DNA of 64,000 nt from CAVQBP01 sp963848195 (lineage in GTDB: Bacteria > Bacteroidota > Ignavibacteria > Ignavibacteriales > Ignavibacteriaceae), in NCBI GenBank assembly GCA_963848195.1, contig CAWKCY010000005.1:62001-126000 (forward strand). The letters run 5' to 3'. The stretch's first letter is position 1; the number at the start of each line of letters is the position of its first letter. Positions 48,536 to 58,975 of the stretch are shown here, piece after piece. The notes under the pieces were generated by a model. That model was not told the origin of the DNA. It searched no databases and worked only from the letters and a program-made list of their open reading frames with translations. A program made the translations under genes and the position numbers.

Positions 48536-50728
48536 ATGAATGTCGAACAAATAATAGCAGAAGAATTAAATATAAAAACCGGTCAGGTTAATGCAGTGAT
48601 TAATTTATTAAATGAAGATGCAACTATTCCTTTTATAGCAAGATACCGTAAGGAAAAAACTGGTGGACTTGATGAGGACATACTACGAACAATTGAGGAT
48701 AGATTAAATTATCTGACCATACTCCAGCAGAGAAAGGAAACAATATTGAAAAGCATAGATGAACAGGGGAAGCTTACGGATGATTTAAGATATAAAATTG
48801 CTAATTGTGGAAAATTGCAGGAACTTGAAGACATTTATCTTCCTTTTAAACCTAAGAGAAAGACACGTGGAACTATAGCAAAAGCTAAGGGATTGGAACC
48901 TCTTGCTTTATTCATTTTAGAAAATCCGAACTACGCTGGAAATATTAACGAAAAGCTTTCTGAATTTATTAATGAAGATCTGGGAGTCCATAACAAGGAA
49001 GAGGCTCTGCAGGGTGCAAAAGATATTATTGCTGAAATATTAAATGAAAATGCAGAGATTCGTAAAGAAGTTAGACTATACTTATTGGAAACATCCATAA
49101 TTAAATCAGAAAAGGGAAAGGAAAAACTTTTATCAGAAAAAATTAGTGAGAAACAAAAAGAAAAGGAAAAGAAAGAAATATATCAGATTTATTATGAGTT
49201 TAGTGTAGAAATAAATAGAATAAAACCTTACCAAATTCTTGCACTAAACAGGGGTGAAAAAGAGAATGCTTTGAAGATAACTTTGGAATTTGATACAGCC
49301 GAAATCCATAAGAGAATAAAACATATTTTCCTCAAGTATAGTGATTCTATTTTTATGGATATTATTGAATCTGTGATTGAAGATTCTTTTAATAGATTAA
49401 TTTTCCCATCAATCGAAAAGGAAGTTCGTAATGTATTGACAGAAAAAGCCGACTTGCATGCTATTGATATTTTTGCCGCTAATTTAAGGCAGCTTCTGCT
49501 TCAGCCGCCGATTTCAAATAAAGTAATAATGGGTATCGATCCAGGATTTGTTTCCGGTTCAAAGATAGCGGTTATTGATGAAACCGGAAAATATTTAGAT
49601 GGTTCAACAATATATCCTCATCCACCTCAGAATAAAAAAGAAGATGCAGTAAGGCAAATATTAAATTTCATTCAAAAATATACAGTTGAAATAATCGCAA
49701 TTGGTAATGGGACTGCAAGCAGGGAGACAGAACTGTTAATTGGTGAAATAATTAAAAACTTTCCAGGAGCATCCGGGTGTCATTACATCATCGTTAATGA
49801 AGCGGGAGCATCTGTTTATTCAGCTTCTGCCGTAGCTAAAAAGGAATTCCCTGATCTTGAAGCGAGTCAGCGTGGAAATATTTCGATAGCAAGAAGAATT
49901 TTAGACCCCCTAGCCGAATTAGTGAAAATTGATCCGAAATCAATCGGGGTTGGTTTATATCAGCATGATGTTAATCAGAAGTTCCTTTCTGAAAAACTGG
50001 ATAATGTAGTAGAAAGCTGTGTCAATTTCATAGGCATTGATGTTAATACGGCTTCTGCCTCATTACTAACATATGTTTCAGGTCTGAATAAAAGAATTGC
50101 AGAAAATATAGTTAAATATAGAGAAAAGAAGGGAAAATTTAATGATAGACAAAACTTATTAGAAGTTTCCGGACTAGGAGAAAAATCATTTGAGCAATCT
50201 GCAGGGTTTTTAAAGATACCGGGAGGGATAAATCCTCTGGATAATACATTTATTCATCCCGAATCCTATTCTGCCGCTGAAAAATTATTGTCAATGATTA
50301 ATCTACCTCTTGCAAAAGTAAAAGATGCGGGGGCATTAATAAATTTAATAGTAAAACAGAAAGGTATAAAGAAATTAGCAGAAGAAATTGGAATTGGTGA
50401 ACCAACATTAACTGATATCATTGAAAACCTAAAGAAACCGGGGAGAGATCCTAGAGATGAATTACCGCCTCCGATTTTAAGATCTGATGTTCTAAAAATT
50501 GAAGATTTAAAAGAAGGAATGAGATTGAAAGGTACAGTCAGAAATGTTGTAGATTTCGGAGCTTTTGTAGATATCGGTGTTAAGCAGGATGGGCTATTAC
50601 ATATTTCACAAATTGCTGATAAATTTGTAAAAAATCCTCTGGATTTTATAAACGTAGGTGATGTAATAGACGTTACAATCATTAAGATCGATATCCCGCG
50701 AAATAGAATATCCTTAAGTATGCGCTGA
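48536..50728 (+). CDS. tex: Tex-family S1 RNA-binding transcription accessory protein
   Basis: A 730-residue Tex protein. In order: Tex N-terminal helical domain, YqgF/RNase H-like domain (IMGIDPGFVSGSKIAVID), helix-hairpin-helix repeats (GLNKRIAENIVKYREK, LLEVSGLGEKSFEQSA) and a C-terminal S1 domain (RLKGTVRNVVDFGAFVDIG through RISLSM). Length and order match the family (about 720-780). Tex is involved in transcription and RNA metabolism. Starts after the nrdJ terminator. Confidence 0.95.
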   Translation: MNVEQIIAEELNIKTGQVNAVINLLNEDATIPFIARYRKEKTGGLDEDILRTIEDRLNYLTILQQRKETILKSIDEQGKLTDDLRYKIANCGKLQELEDIYLPFKPKRKTRGTIAKAKGLEPLALFILENPNYAGNINEKLSEFINEDLGVHNKEEALQGAKDIIAEILNENAEIRKEVRLYLLETSIIKSEKGKEKLLSEKISEKQKEKEKKEIYQIYYEFSVEINRIKPYQILALNRGEKENALKITLEFDTAEIHKRIKHIFLKYSDSIFMDIIESVIEDSFNRLIFPSIEKEVRNVLTEKADLHAIDIFAANLRQLLLQPPISNKVIMGIDPGFVSGSKIAVIDETGKYLDGSTIYPHPPQNKKEDAVRQILNFIQKYTVEIIAIGNGTASRETELLIGEIIKNFPGASGCHYIIVNEAGASVYSASAVAKKEFPDLEASQRGNISIARRILDPLAELVKIDPKSIGVGLYQHDVNQKFLSEKLDNVVESCVNFIGIDVNTASASLLTYVSGLNKRIAENIVKYREKKGKFNDRQNLLEVSGLGEKSFEQSAGFLKIPGGINPLDNTFIHPESYSAAEKLLSMINLPLAKVKDAGALINLIVKQKGIKKLAEEIGIGEPTLTDIIENLKKPGRDPRDELPPPILRSDVLKIEDLKEGMRLKGTVRNVVDFGAFVDIGVKQDGLLHISQIADKFVKNPLDFINVGDVIDVTIIKIDIPRNRISLSMR

Positions 50729-50749
50729 TCAAGAACAGGGGCATAAGAT

Positions 50750-51043
50750 ATGGATGAGATAATAATTTTTATTTGTCTAATAATATTGATCTTGACCGGG
50801 TTTTACATAAGATATTCAAAGAAGGGAGAACTGATATCAAAGGAAAATGAGAATTCCATTCAAGATATATATCCATTAAAAAATTATCTGAGTTCCAGAA
50901 TTTTATTTATTGCCGAAATCGGATTAGTTGCACTGTTATTAAGTATTATTTTTTATAATTTAAAGTTTTACTTAATGACTTTGTGGTCTGTAATTTCATT
51001 TATGATTGTTCTGAAGATGATTTCATTTGCTAAAAAATCTTAA
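50750..51043 (+). CDS. Small membrane protein of unknown function
   Basis: A 97-residue protein with three hydrophobic segments (about 4-20, 50-67 and 70-92) and a charged stretch (residues 24-46) between the first two. No family recognised. It sits 21 bp after tex and 20 bp before the cupin gene, so a tex-orf-cupin operon is likely. Confidence 0.6.
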   Translation: MDEIIIFICLIILILTGFYIRYSKKGELISKENENSIQDIYPLKNYLSSRILFIAEIGLVALLLSIIFYNLKFYLMTLWSVISFMIVLKMISFAKKS

Positions 51044-51063
51044 AACCAAATAAAAGGTTTCCA

Positions 51064-51426
51064 ATGGCTAAAAAATTTTCTTCTCCATCTATTATTACTG
51101 CAGCTGGTAATAAACCTAAAAAGATTGAGGAATTTATCGGAAGAGTAAATTCCGGTACCGAAATGATAAGTATTGCAAGAATGAAAAGCCCTTCAGGCTG
51201 GATAGAACCGGGTCAAAGACCTGAATTTGATGAATATACCATTGTGCTCTCCGGTATCCTGAATGTTAAAACAGAGAAAGAAACGGTTGATGTACAGGCA
51301 GGGGAAGCAGTAATTATAAATAAAAATGAATGGGTTCAGTACAGTACTCCGGGTGAAGAAGGTGCAGAGTATATTGCAGTTTGCCTACCGGCATTTTCAC
51401 CTAATATAGTTCACAGAGATGAGTAG
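51064..51426 (+). CDS. Cupin-domain protein
   Basis: A 120-residue single-domain cupin. The fold's two motifs are seen: GQRPEFDEYTIVLSGILNV (motif 1; His positions partly replaced) and AGEAVIINKNEWVQYSTPGE (motif 2, where the usual His is Trp/Gln). Loss of several His ligands suggests it may not bind metal in the normal way. Function unknown. Confidence 0.78.
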   Translation: MAKKFSSPSIITAAGNKPKKIEEFIGRVNSGTEMISIARMKSPSGWIEPGQRPEFDEYTIVLSGILNVKTEKETVDVQAGEAVIINKNEWVQYSTPGEEGAEYIAVCLPAFSPNIVHRDE

Positions 51427-51460
51427 AATAATCTTTTTTATTGAGAAGCTGTAAATTAAC

Positions 51461-54400
51461 TTAATTATTTTCAATCACTGGAATTTTTTTTTCTATGTTA
51501 ATAATTTCATTTATTAAATCAATCAAGTCTTTTTTCATAAAAGGTTTAGATAAATAATATGAACATCCTTCCCTTAATAATTTTTCTTTATCACCATGCA
51601 GAGCATAACCTGTTAAAGCTACAAAAGGGATATTATAATATCCATTTATGTCCTTTATTTTTTTCATAGCATCAACGCCGCTAAAACCATTTCCTAAATT
51701 TATATCCATTAAAACGGCTGAATACTTCTTTTGGGAAGTCATCTGAATAGCAGTTAAACCGTCTTTTGCATAATCCACCTTACAAATTTTCCTAAGATAG
51801 ATCATTACAACTTCCTTATTCATTTCATTATCTTCCACCAACAATATTTCCGGAAGGTTTGGAACAGAGGGGGTATCGACTCCCGGTTTTTTCCCATTAT
51901 TTTTTTCTAAATTCCCGGCATCTTTAACATTTTCAATTACAGCCGGTAAATAAATACTGAATACTGAACCTTTTCCGAGATCACTATCCAGCGTAATATA
52001 TCCATTCATCATTTCAACAATTTTTTTGGCAACTGTTAAGCCTAGTCCATTCCCTTCAAAGTTTCTTCTTCTACCTTCGCTTGCCTGTCTGAAATCTTCA
52101 AAAATAATTTTTTGTTTTTCTTTTGATATACCAATGCCGGTATCAGATATTTTTATTACTCCCCACGATAAACTATTTTCGACTACTTCAATAGTCTCAA
52201 TAGTTATTTCACCTTTCGGAGTAAATTTAATTGCGTTATCAATAATGTTATTTAATACCTGGTTTATTAATCTATCATCTGCAATAACTTTTATAGATCT
52301 ATTATACTTACAGGTTAGCTTTAATTTTTTTTCATTCAAATGATCACTGAAATTTTGAATAAGGCTATCAATTCTTTCACTCACATTAATCTGAACAGAA
52401 TTGATATAAACTTGATTTGATTCAAGTTGTGAAAAATCTAAGATAGATTCTAATGTATTCAACAATCTTTTCCCCGATTTAATTAATAGATCAGCCATTT
52501 CAACATCTTCATGTTTTATCAAATCTTCTTTAAGAATCTGGGCAAAACCAAGGATTCCAACCATAGGAGTTCTTAATTCATGACTCATATTTGTAAGAAA
52601 GACAGATTTTAATCTATTCATTTCCTCTGCTTTTTCTTTTGCAATAATTAGATCATTTTCAAATCGTTTTTGATTAGTAATATCCTGTTTTATAATTAAA
52701 AAGTTAATTATCGTATTATTATTATTTTTAATGGGAGAAACAATTACATGTTCCCAATAAGATTCACCTGTTTTCTTATAAGCCATAAACTCTCCCTTTA
52801 ATTCCTGGCCCAATTTTACAGCTAGAGTAATTTCATGATTATCATTCGGTTTAAATTCAGATGAATGGAGCGCACAGGGCCGCATCCTTTTTAATTCCCC
52901 ATATGCAAAACCTGTCATTTCTATACATTTAGGATTTGCATAAACAATATTTCCTTCAGGAGCTGTAATTAATACAGCTGCGGGGCTTTGCTCGACAGCC
53001 CGGGAAAGTTTCAATATTTGCTCTTCAGCTCTTTTTTTAAAGGTAATATCTTCTATTGATGAAATAATAATAGCTTGTTCATAGAGGGGTATAATTGAGC
53101 ATATGATAAATTTTTCTATACCAGCCGGAGTAGAAATTTTAATGTGATGGAAACTTAATTTAGAATTGTCATGAAGCTTAATACCTTCAGAAATATTCAT
53201 TTCTATCTCTTGCTTTGAATCAGGCTCATTAAAAATTCCCAAATCTAAGAACTGACTAAAATTTTTCAATGGCACTTCAGCAAGACCCAATATTTCCGTT
53301 AATTTATCATTGGTATAAATTATCTCTCCGGTATCAATTTTACTTACAATTAATCCAGTTTGAATATTTTGGAGAACCAATTCAATAAACTTATTTCTTT
53401 CGTTTAAATGATGCTCAGCTAATTTTTTGTCAGTAATATCTCTAGCAATAACATCAAATCCAACTAACTGATTATTTTCAATAATTAAATTATTACTTTG
53501 AGCGAGCCAGACAATATTCCCACTTTTTGATATAAAAGGATATTCAAAATAAGAAGTTTTTTCTTTGCTAAGATATTGTCGTAACAATTTATATTTACAT
53601 AGCTTTCTATGTGACGGTAATATCAGAGTTGAAAAATCCATATTTCTCAATTCTTCTTTAGAATATTCTGAAATTCTGACAGTGGCAGCATTTACATATC
53701 TATATTTCCAAGTTGAATCCAGGGCAAATATTACCTCCGATGCATTTTCGACAACTTTTCTATATTTTTTTTCAGATTCGAGTAAAGCAGCTTCCGCCTT
53801 AAATTTTTCAGTTACATCATGAAAGACTAAAACAATACCATCTATATTAGATTTTTCGTCTTTAATTGCTGAGATACTCGATTCTACTATTTTAACTTGC
53901 CCATTCTTATCGGAGATAGTCAGATTGCCCGGGAAGTTATCAGAAAATCCAGTATTAATTAATTTTTTTATGTCTAAATCAGCAGTTTCATAAGTTACCT
54001 TATCACTAATATCAAATATATCAAGTACATACTTACCATTCGCATTTTCGGAATTAATTGAAGTCAGTTCTTCTGCGGCAGAATTCATATAATTAATTTT
54101 ACCCTCATTATCTGTAGCAATAACTGCATCACCGATGCTTTTAAGAGTAATTGATAACCGCCTCTCACTATCCCGCAGTTTCTTTTCCATGTTGTGTTTA
54201 TATATTGCAATCTCTATGGATGTATGCAGTTCTCTCTCTTCAAAAGGTTTAACAATATAACCATAAGGTCCAGTGATTTTTGCTCTTTCTAATGTACTTG
54301 GATCTGTAAATGCAGTAAGGAAAATTATGGGAATGTCATACATTTCTTTAATTTTTTCAGCAGTTTGGACTCCATCGATAGGGCCTTTTATATTTATATC

Positions 54401-54556
54401 CATCAAAATAATATTAGGGATATGCTCCTTTGTTAATTTGATGGCTTCATCTCCTGAGGCTACTATACCGCAAACCGAATAGCCTAAATCACATAATCTG
54501 CTTTCCAATTCAAGAGCAACTATTGACTCATCTTCAACAATTAATATTTTTTCCAT
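51461..54556 (-). CDS. Hybrid histidine kinase REC-PAS(n)-HisKA-REC
   Basis: A 1031-residue soluble hybrid kinase. An N-terminal receiver (ILMDINIKGPIDGV, about residue 53; EERELHTSIEIAIYKH at its end) is followed by at least four PAS-type domains (ITLKSIGDAVIATDNEGKI; ALDSTWKYRYVNAAT; VSKIDTGEIIYTND; QSPAAVLITAPEGNI), HisKA (TNMSHELRTPMVGILG, about 655), HATPase (GNGLGLTVAKKI) and a C-terminal receiver (AVLMDINLGNGFSG, about 960). No membrane helices. It is the last gene of the sensory operon starting at 63263. Its first 250 residues are paralogous to the next upstream gene. Confidence 0.92.
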   Translation of the reverse strand: MEKILIVEDESIVALELESRLCDLGYSVCGIVASGDEAIKLTKEHIPNIILMDINIKGPIDGVQTAEKIKEMYDIPIIFLTAFTDPSTLERAKITGPYGYIVKPFEERELHTSIEIAIYKHNMEKKLRDSERRLSITLKSIGDAVIATDNEGKINYMNSAAEELTSINSENANGKYVLDIFDISDKVTYETADLDIKKLINTGFSDNFPGNLTISDKNGQVKIVESSISAIKDEKSNIDGIVLVFHDVTEKFKAEAALLESEKKYRKVVENASEVIFALDSTWKYRYVNAATVRISEYSKEELRNMDFSTLILPSHRKLCKYKLLRQYLSKEKTSYFEYPFISKSGNIVWLAQSNNLIIENNQLVGFDVIARDITDKKLAEHHLNERNKFIELVLQNIQTGLIVSKIDTGEIIYTNDKLTEILGLAEVPLKNFSQFLDLGIFNEPDSKQEIEMNISEGIKLHDNSKLSFHHIKISTPAGIEKFIICSIIPLYEQAIIISSIEDITFKKRAEEQILKLSRAVEQSPAAVLITAPEGNIVYANPKCIEMTGFAYGELKRMRPCALHSSEFKPNDNHEITLAVKLGQELKGEFMAYKKTGESYWEHVIVSPIKNNNNTIINFLIIKQDITNQKRFENDLIIAKEKAEEMNRLKSVFLTNMSHELRTPMVGILGFAQILKEDLIKHEDVEMADLLIKSGKRLLNTLESILDFSQLESNQVYINSVQINVSERIDSLIQNFSDHLNEKKLKLTCKYNRSIKVIADDRLINQVLNNIIDNAIKFTPKGEITIETIEVVENSLSWGVIKISDTGIGISKEKQKIIFEDFRQASEGRRRNFEGNGLGLTVAKKIVEMMNGYITLDSDLGKGSVFSIYLPAVIENVKDAGNLEKNNGKKPGVDTPSVPNLPEILLVEDNEMNKEVVMIYLRKICKVDYAKDGLTAIQMTSQKKYSAVLMDINLGNGFSGVDAMKKIKDINGYYNIPFVALTGYALHGDKEKLLREGCSYYLSKPFMKKDLIDLINEIINIEKKIPVIENN

Positions 54557-54586
54557 AACTATTTATAATAACTGAAATTTATAATA

Positions 54587-56908
54587 TTAGACTTTACTTA
54601 AAGGTAATGTGAAACTGAAAATTGACCCCTCTCCTATTTTCGATTGAACAGTTATTTCTCCTCTGTTCATTTCAACAAATTCTTTACACAATATTAACCC
54701 GAAGCCGGAACCTTCTTCATTTTGTGTCCCCTTAGTAGATATATTTTGATCGATTTGAAATAATTTTTCCAATGTATTTTTGTTTATACCGACTCCATTA
54801 TCTTTAATTTGTATCTCTGCATATTCTTCTTTTTCTTTTGCAATTACTACAATTTTACCGCCTTGATTGGTGAATTTAATTGAATTAGATATAAGGTTTC
54901 TAAAAATAGTCTCAACCATATTTAAGTCAGCAAAAGCATATAAATCATTATCCAATCCCATTTCCAAAGTGATATTTTTGCATTCAGCATTACTTTTATA
55001 TAATTCCATCATTTGATTTATAATTGCTTTTAGACTAAATGATTCTTGATTAAATTTAATTCTACCTGTTCTGATTCTAGCCCATTGAAGCAGATTTTCT
55101 AAAAGATTGAATGTAGATTTTGCAGATTTTAATAAATTTTCAGAAATATCCTTAAGCTCATTTTCGCTCATCGTGTTATAATCCGAAGCTAAATATTCTG
55201 AAAATCCTAAGAGTGAAGTAAACGGGCTTCTTAAATCATGGGCGATGATCGAAAAGAATTTATCTTTATTAGAATTTAAGATTTTTAACTCTCTCTCCGA
55301 TTCATTTAATTTTTTATTCAATTGGGATAGTTCAATTGTTTTTTGTTCTAAAACATTTTTGCTGCGCTGTATTTCCGATAAATATTTTATCATTTCCGCA
55401 TTTGCAATTTTCTTTTGGGTCACATCCCTCAAAATTGTTATACATTCATCTCTGAAATCATCCGGATTTTCACCCGGTAGATTAACAATCCGCACTTCTT
55501 TATAATTAACTTGATTATTTATATAAGATTCATATTCAAACACCTGTATCTGATCGGAATTTACATTTCTTTCGGATAATAATAATATTTTTTCTGAAAG
55601 ATCTTTATCAAGTACATTATAGATTTTCTCACCAATAATTTTATTAGTGGAAAAAACAGTATCAGAATCCTGGATATGATAGTCTAAGATGGTGCCATTT
55701 CTCTGATATCGGATAACAATATCGGGAATAGCTTTTAGAAGAGTCCTTATTCTTTCTTCGCTTTCTCTCAGGGCTTTTTCAGTTTCCTTTAGTTCAGTAA
55801 CATCAGAAGCAACAGACAAAACTAATTTCGCATTTCCATCCTGGCTATCAATTGCTCTTTTAAAAGTTTGAAGGAGATGAATTTTCCCTTCAGCATCAAT
55901 TAATTTATCTTCAGGGATAAAAATCTCTTCAAGAGTATCAATAACATCACTATCAAGTTTTCTCTGGAAATCTAATTCAAAATTGTTTAGGAATTCAATA
56001 TCATGTTTCCCTACTATATCTTCTACAGTTGTTCCAAGGGCTTCAGCCGTAGCTTTATTAGTCAATTCATATTTGCCATGTGCATCTTTAACTGTAATAT
56101 AGTTTGGGTCTGTATCAATAATTTGTCTTAAGAAAACGCGTTGTTTTTCAATTAGTTCTTTAGCTTTATTTTTTTCAGTAATATCTCTAAATACTAAAAC
56201 GATACCAGAAATCAATTCTTTTTCATTTTTAATAGGTGCAGAACTAAAATCAATAGGAGTTTCTTTACCATTCTTTCCCACCAATATTTTATTAGTCATT
56301 CCAACTATAGAATAATACCGGAGAGAAATTTGTATAGGGTTTTCATTATCTTTTATTTTAAAAACATCTTTTATGTCTTTACCATAAGCATTTTTTGCAT
56401 CCCATTCTGTAATATCTTCAGCAACATGGTTTATTATTTTTATAATTCCATTTGAATCTGTTGCGATTAAAGCATCACCTATGCTAGTTAAGGTTGCAGA
56501 AAGCCAATTTTTATTTTCTTTTAGTTTTTTCTCCATTTTATGTTTATATAAAGCCATTTCAACAACTGAGAATAGCTCTCTTTCTTCAAAAGGCTTAATA
56601 ATATAACCATAAGGTTCTGTCATTTTTGCTCTTTGAAGGGTCTCATCATCGCTATGAGCTGTTAAGTAAATTACCGGAATATCCAGTTCTTTTTTGATTC
56701 TTGCAGCAGTGTCAATACCATCCATGTCACCTTTAAGACGTATATCCATCATAACAAGATTGGGATGATGAAGTTCGATTTTGCTTAAAGCATCAAGCCC
56801 GGAAGAAGCCGTATCAACGACAAGGTAGCCCATTTCCTCAAGCCGGTCTTTTAATTCAAGCATTACAATATTATTATCTTCAACAATTACGATTGAAACC
56901 TTTTCCAT
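54587..56908 (-). CDS. Receiver-PAS histidine kinase REC-PAS(n)-HisKA
   Basis: A 773-residue soluble kinase. N-terminal receiver (LVMMDIRLKGDMDGI), then PAS domains (LTSIGDALIATDSNGII; DPNYITVKDAHGKYEL; IPDIVIRYQRNGTIL), HisKA (SIIAHDLRSPFTSLLGF, about 545) and HATPase (GSGFGLILCKEF). The receiver and first PAS are close relatives of those in the 51461-54556 gene: both have the block PYGYI.KPFEERE...YKH.MEKKL. No C-terminal receiver. Lies 30 bp upstream of its paralogue and 9 bp downstream of the HisKA_2 kinase. Confidence 0.92.
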   Translation of the reverse strand: MEKVSIVIVEDNNIVMLELKDRLEEMGYLVVDTASSGLDALSKIELHHPNLVMMDIRLKGDMDGIDTAARIKKELDIPVIYLTAHSDDETLQRAKMTEPYGYIIKPFEERELFSVVEMALYKHKMEKKLKENKNWLSATLTSIGDALIATDSNGIIKIINHVAEDITEWDAKNAYGKDIKDVFKIKDNENPIQISLRYYSIVGMTNKILVGKNGKETPIDFSSAPIKNEKELISGIVLVFRDITEKNKAKELIEKQRVFLRQIIDTDPNYITVKDAHGKYELTNKATAEALGTTVEDIVGKHDIEFLNNFELDFQRKLDSDVIDTLEEIFIPEDKLIDAEGKIHLLQTFKRAIDSQDGNAKLVLSVASDVTELKETEKALRESEERIRTLLKAIPDIVIRYQRNGTILDYHIQDSDTVFSTNKIIGEKIYNVLDKDLSEKILLLSERNVNSDQIQVFEYESYINNQVNYKEVRIVNLPGENPDDFRDECITILRDVTQKKIANAEMIKYLSEIQRSKNVLEQKTIELSQLNKKLNESERELKILNSNKDKFFSIIAHDLRSPFTSLLGFSEYLASDYNTMSENELKDISENLLKSAKSTFNLLENLLQWARIRTGRIKFNQESFSLKAIINQMMELYKSNAECKNITLEMGLDNDLYAFADLNMVETIFRNLISNSIKFTNQGGKIVVIAKEKEEYAEIQIKDNGVGINKNTLEKLFQIDQNISTKGTQNEEGSGFGLILCKEFVEMNRGEITVQSKIGEGSIFSFTLPLSKV

Positions 56909-56917
56909 ATTGGTTCT

Positions 56918-58975
56918 CTAAGAATTTGATTCTCTAAATTTAATTTTATAAGAAGTTCCCTCTTTTGTTTCTGTTTCTAACGTTCCTTCTAATTGATCAA
57001 CGAGAGTATTAACAAGATGTATACCAAGGGAACTTTCTTTCTTTTCATTAGTTTCTGAGTTTATTCCAACTCCGTTATCTCTTACAACAAGTTGTAATTC
57101 TTTATTACAATTTTTGTTAAACTCAATATTTATAATATTTTCTTTTTCGGTTATACCTTTGTCAGGGAAGGCATATTTAAGGGAATTTGAAACAAGTTCA
57201 TTTATAATTAAACCGCACGGAACTGCATTATCAATATTTATATGAACATCTTCCATATTAATTTTTAATTTAACGATGCTTTGGTTAATACCATAGGAAC
57301 GAAAAAGATCAAGCATTAAACGTTCTACATATTCTTTGAAATTTATCCTTCCCAGATCCTTTGACTGGTATAAACGTTCGTGTATAAGTGCAATTGACTT
57401 TACCCTGTTCTGGCTGTCTTTAAAAATACCTAAAGCTTCTTTATCCTTTATTCTTTTGGAATTGAGGTAAAGAAGACTTGAAATAACCTGCAGATTATTT
57501 TTTACCCTATGATGAATCTCTTTCAGTAATATCTCTTTTTCCGAGAGAGAGTTTTGAAGACTTTGAGCATGTATTTTAATCTTTATTTGAAGCTGTGCCT
57601 GGTGTATAGCCACAGCTAATTGATTTGAAAGATACAGGAGTATTTCTTTATGATTATCTTCGAATACATTTGGAATTTCCGAAGATATTGATAAGTTTCC
57701 AACTATTTCCTGTTCCATCGACAAAGGAACTGAAATATAAGATACTAAACCGTCTCGGAGAAGATCTCTTTCCATGGGGTTCTTGTATTCCAATTGCCTT
57801 ATATCATTTATCATTTTCACTTTTCTAATAGGGTTGCTTTCAATATTTTCAAATTCACCTTCCATTGGAACAGTAAAATTAAAGAAGTTGTCTACCCCAT
57901 TTTGATTTTTTCTAACTCCCTGTATAATTATAGTGTTTGTTTTATAGTCCTGAGTAGATACGGATGCAGTTGTAATAAAATTAAATAAGGTTGGAAGCTG
58001 AATTAATGTTTCCTTAATGATTTCATCAAGAGACTTTGCGGAAATTATCGCTCTATAAATTTTATCAAAAACCTGTAAACGTGAATTATATTGTTTAAGA
58101 GTATTTTCTGCTAATAATCTTTCTTTAATTTCAACTTGAAGCATTTTATTTATATTTGCTAATTCTGCGGTTCTTTCTTCTACTTTTCTTTCCAGATTAT
58201 CTTGTGAACTTTTTAGATTATCCGCCATCTTGTTGAAAGTTCCAGCAAGTCTGCCTATTTCATTTTCATTGTTTATATTTACTCTTACGCTTAAGTCACC
58301 ATTTGCAATAGTTCTTGCGACATCATCTAATTGACGTATGGGAGCTGTCAGCTTTTTAGCGAAATAAATTGCTATAAATAAGCCAATAATTATTGAAAAC
58401 AGAGCAAGCCATATAGTTCTATAATATAATTCCTTAATGTTTTGATTATATTTACTTAAGGATAGTCCGACATTTATTCTACCCCAATCTATACCGGAAT
58501 AACTAAAAGGATAAGAAAAATGAAAGACTTCCTGACCAACAAAGCTGCTGTAGACAAATTCATCGCTTACTTCTTTAGTTTTCGGCAAATTCAGATCATC
58601 TTTTAAGTTTTCTTGTTTCCACCCGTTAGCAGTATGAACAAGGGAAAAACCATCTTTCCGTGTAATTATTATATAAAGAATAGAGTTACTTTGTTTTATA
58701 ATTTTCATACAATGATCTACAGTAAACCCGTAATCATTGTTTATAATTGCAGTTGCAGTAACCTGTCCGATTGATCCTGCAATATCGTTTGCCTCTGATT
58801 TCATTCGTTCTACTAATACTTCCTTTTGGTAAGGCAGAGTACCGATAATAAATATTAAGAGAGTAGCAATTATTAAAATCCACGAAAGAAGAGCTGTTCT
58901 TACCAGAATTCCTTTAGTCCATTTATTTTTAATAAATTTTCCGGATCTATTTTTTATTTTGAATAAAAGAGACAT
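56918..58975 (-). CDS. Transmembrane HisKA_2 histidine kinase with GAF domain
   Basis: A 685-residue membrane kinase. A helix (about 25-45), a periplasmic sensor of about 140 residues (no family I recognise), a second helix (about 190-208), HAMP (about 208-262), coiled coil, GAF (about 300-460) and a HisKA_2/HWE-type core (KEIHHRVKNNLQVISSLL, about 485) with HATPase (AVPCGLIINELVSNSLKYAF). This class often phosphorylates stand-alone or fused receivers, which the next two genes have at their N-termini. It abuts the stop of the third binding-protein gene. Confidence 0.92.
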   Translation of the reverse strand: MSLLFKIKNRSGKFIKNKWTKGILVRTALLSWILIIATLLIFIIGTLPYQKEVLVERMKSEANDIAGSIGQVTATAIINNDYGFTVDHCMKIIKQSNSILYIIITRKDGFSLVHTANGWKQENLKDDLNLPKTKEVSDEFVYSSFVGQEVFHFSYPFSYSGIDWGRINVGLSLSKYNQNIKELYYRTIWLALFSIIIGLFIAIYFAKKLTAPIRQLDDVARTIANGDLSVRVNINNENEIGRLAGTFNKMADNLKSSQDNLERKVEERTAELANINKMLQVEIKERLLAENTLKQYNSRLQVFDKIYRAIISAKSLDEIIKETLIQLPTLFNFITTASVSTQDYKTNTIIIQGVRKNQNGVDNFFNFTVPMEGEFENIESNPIRKVKMINDIRQLEYKNPMERDLLRDGLVSYISVPLSMEQEIVGNLSISSEIPNVFEDNHKEILLYLSNQLAVAIHQAQLQIKIKIHAQSLQNSLSEKEILLKEIHHRVKNNLQVISSLLYLNSKRIKDKEALGIFKDSQNRVKSIALIHERLYQSKDLGRINFKEYVERLMLDLFRSYGINQSIVKLKINMEDVHINIDNAVPCGLIINELVSNSLKYAFPDKGITEKENIINIEFNKNCNKELQLVVRDNGVGINSETNEKKESSLGIHLVNTLVDQLEGTLETETKEGTSYKIKFRESNS

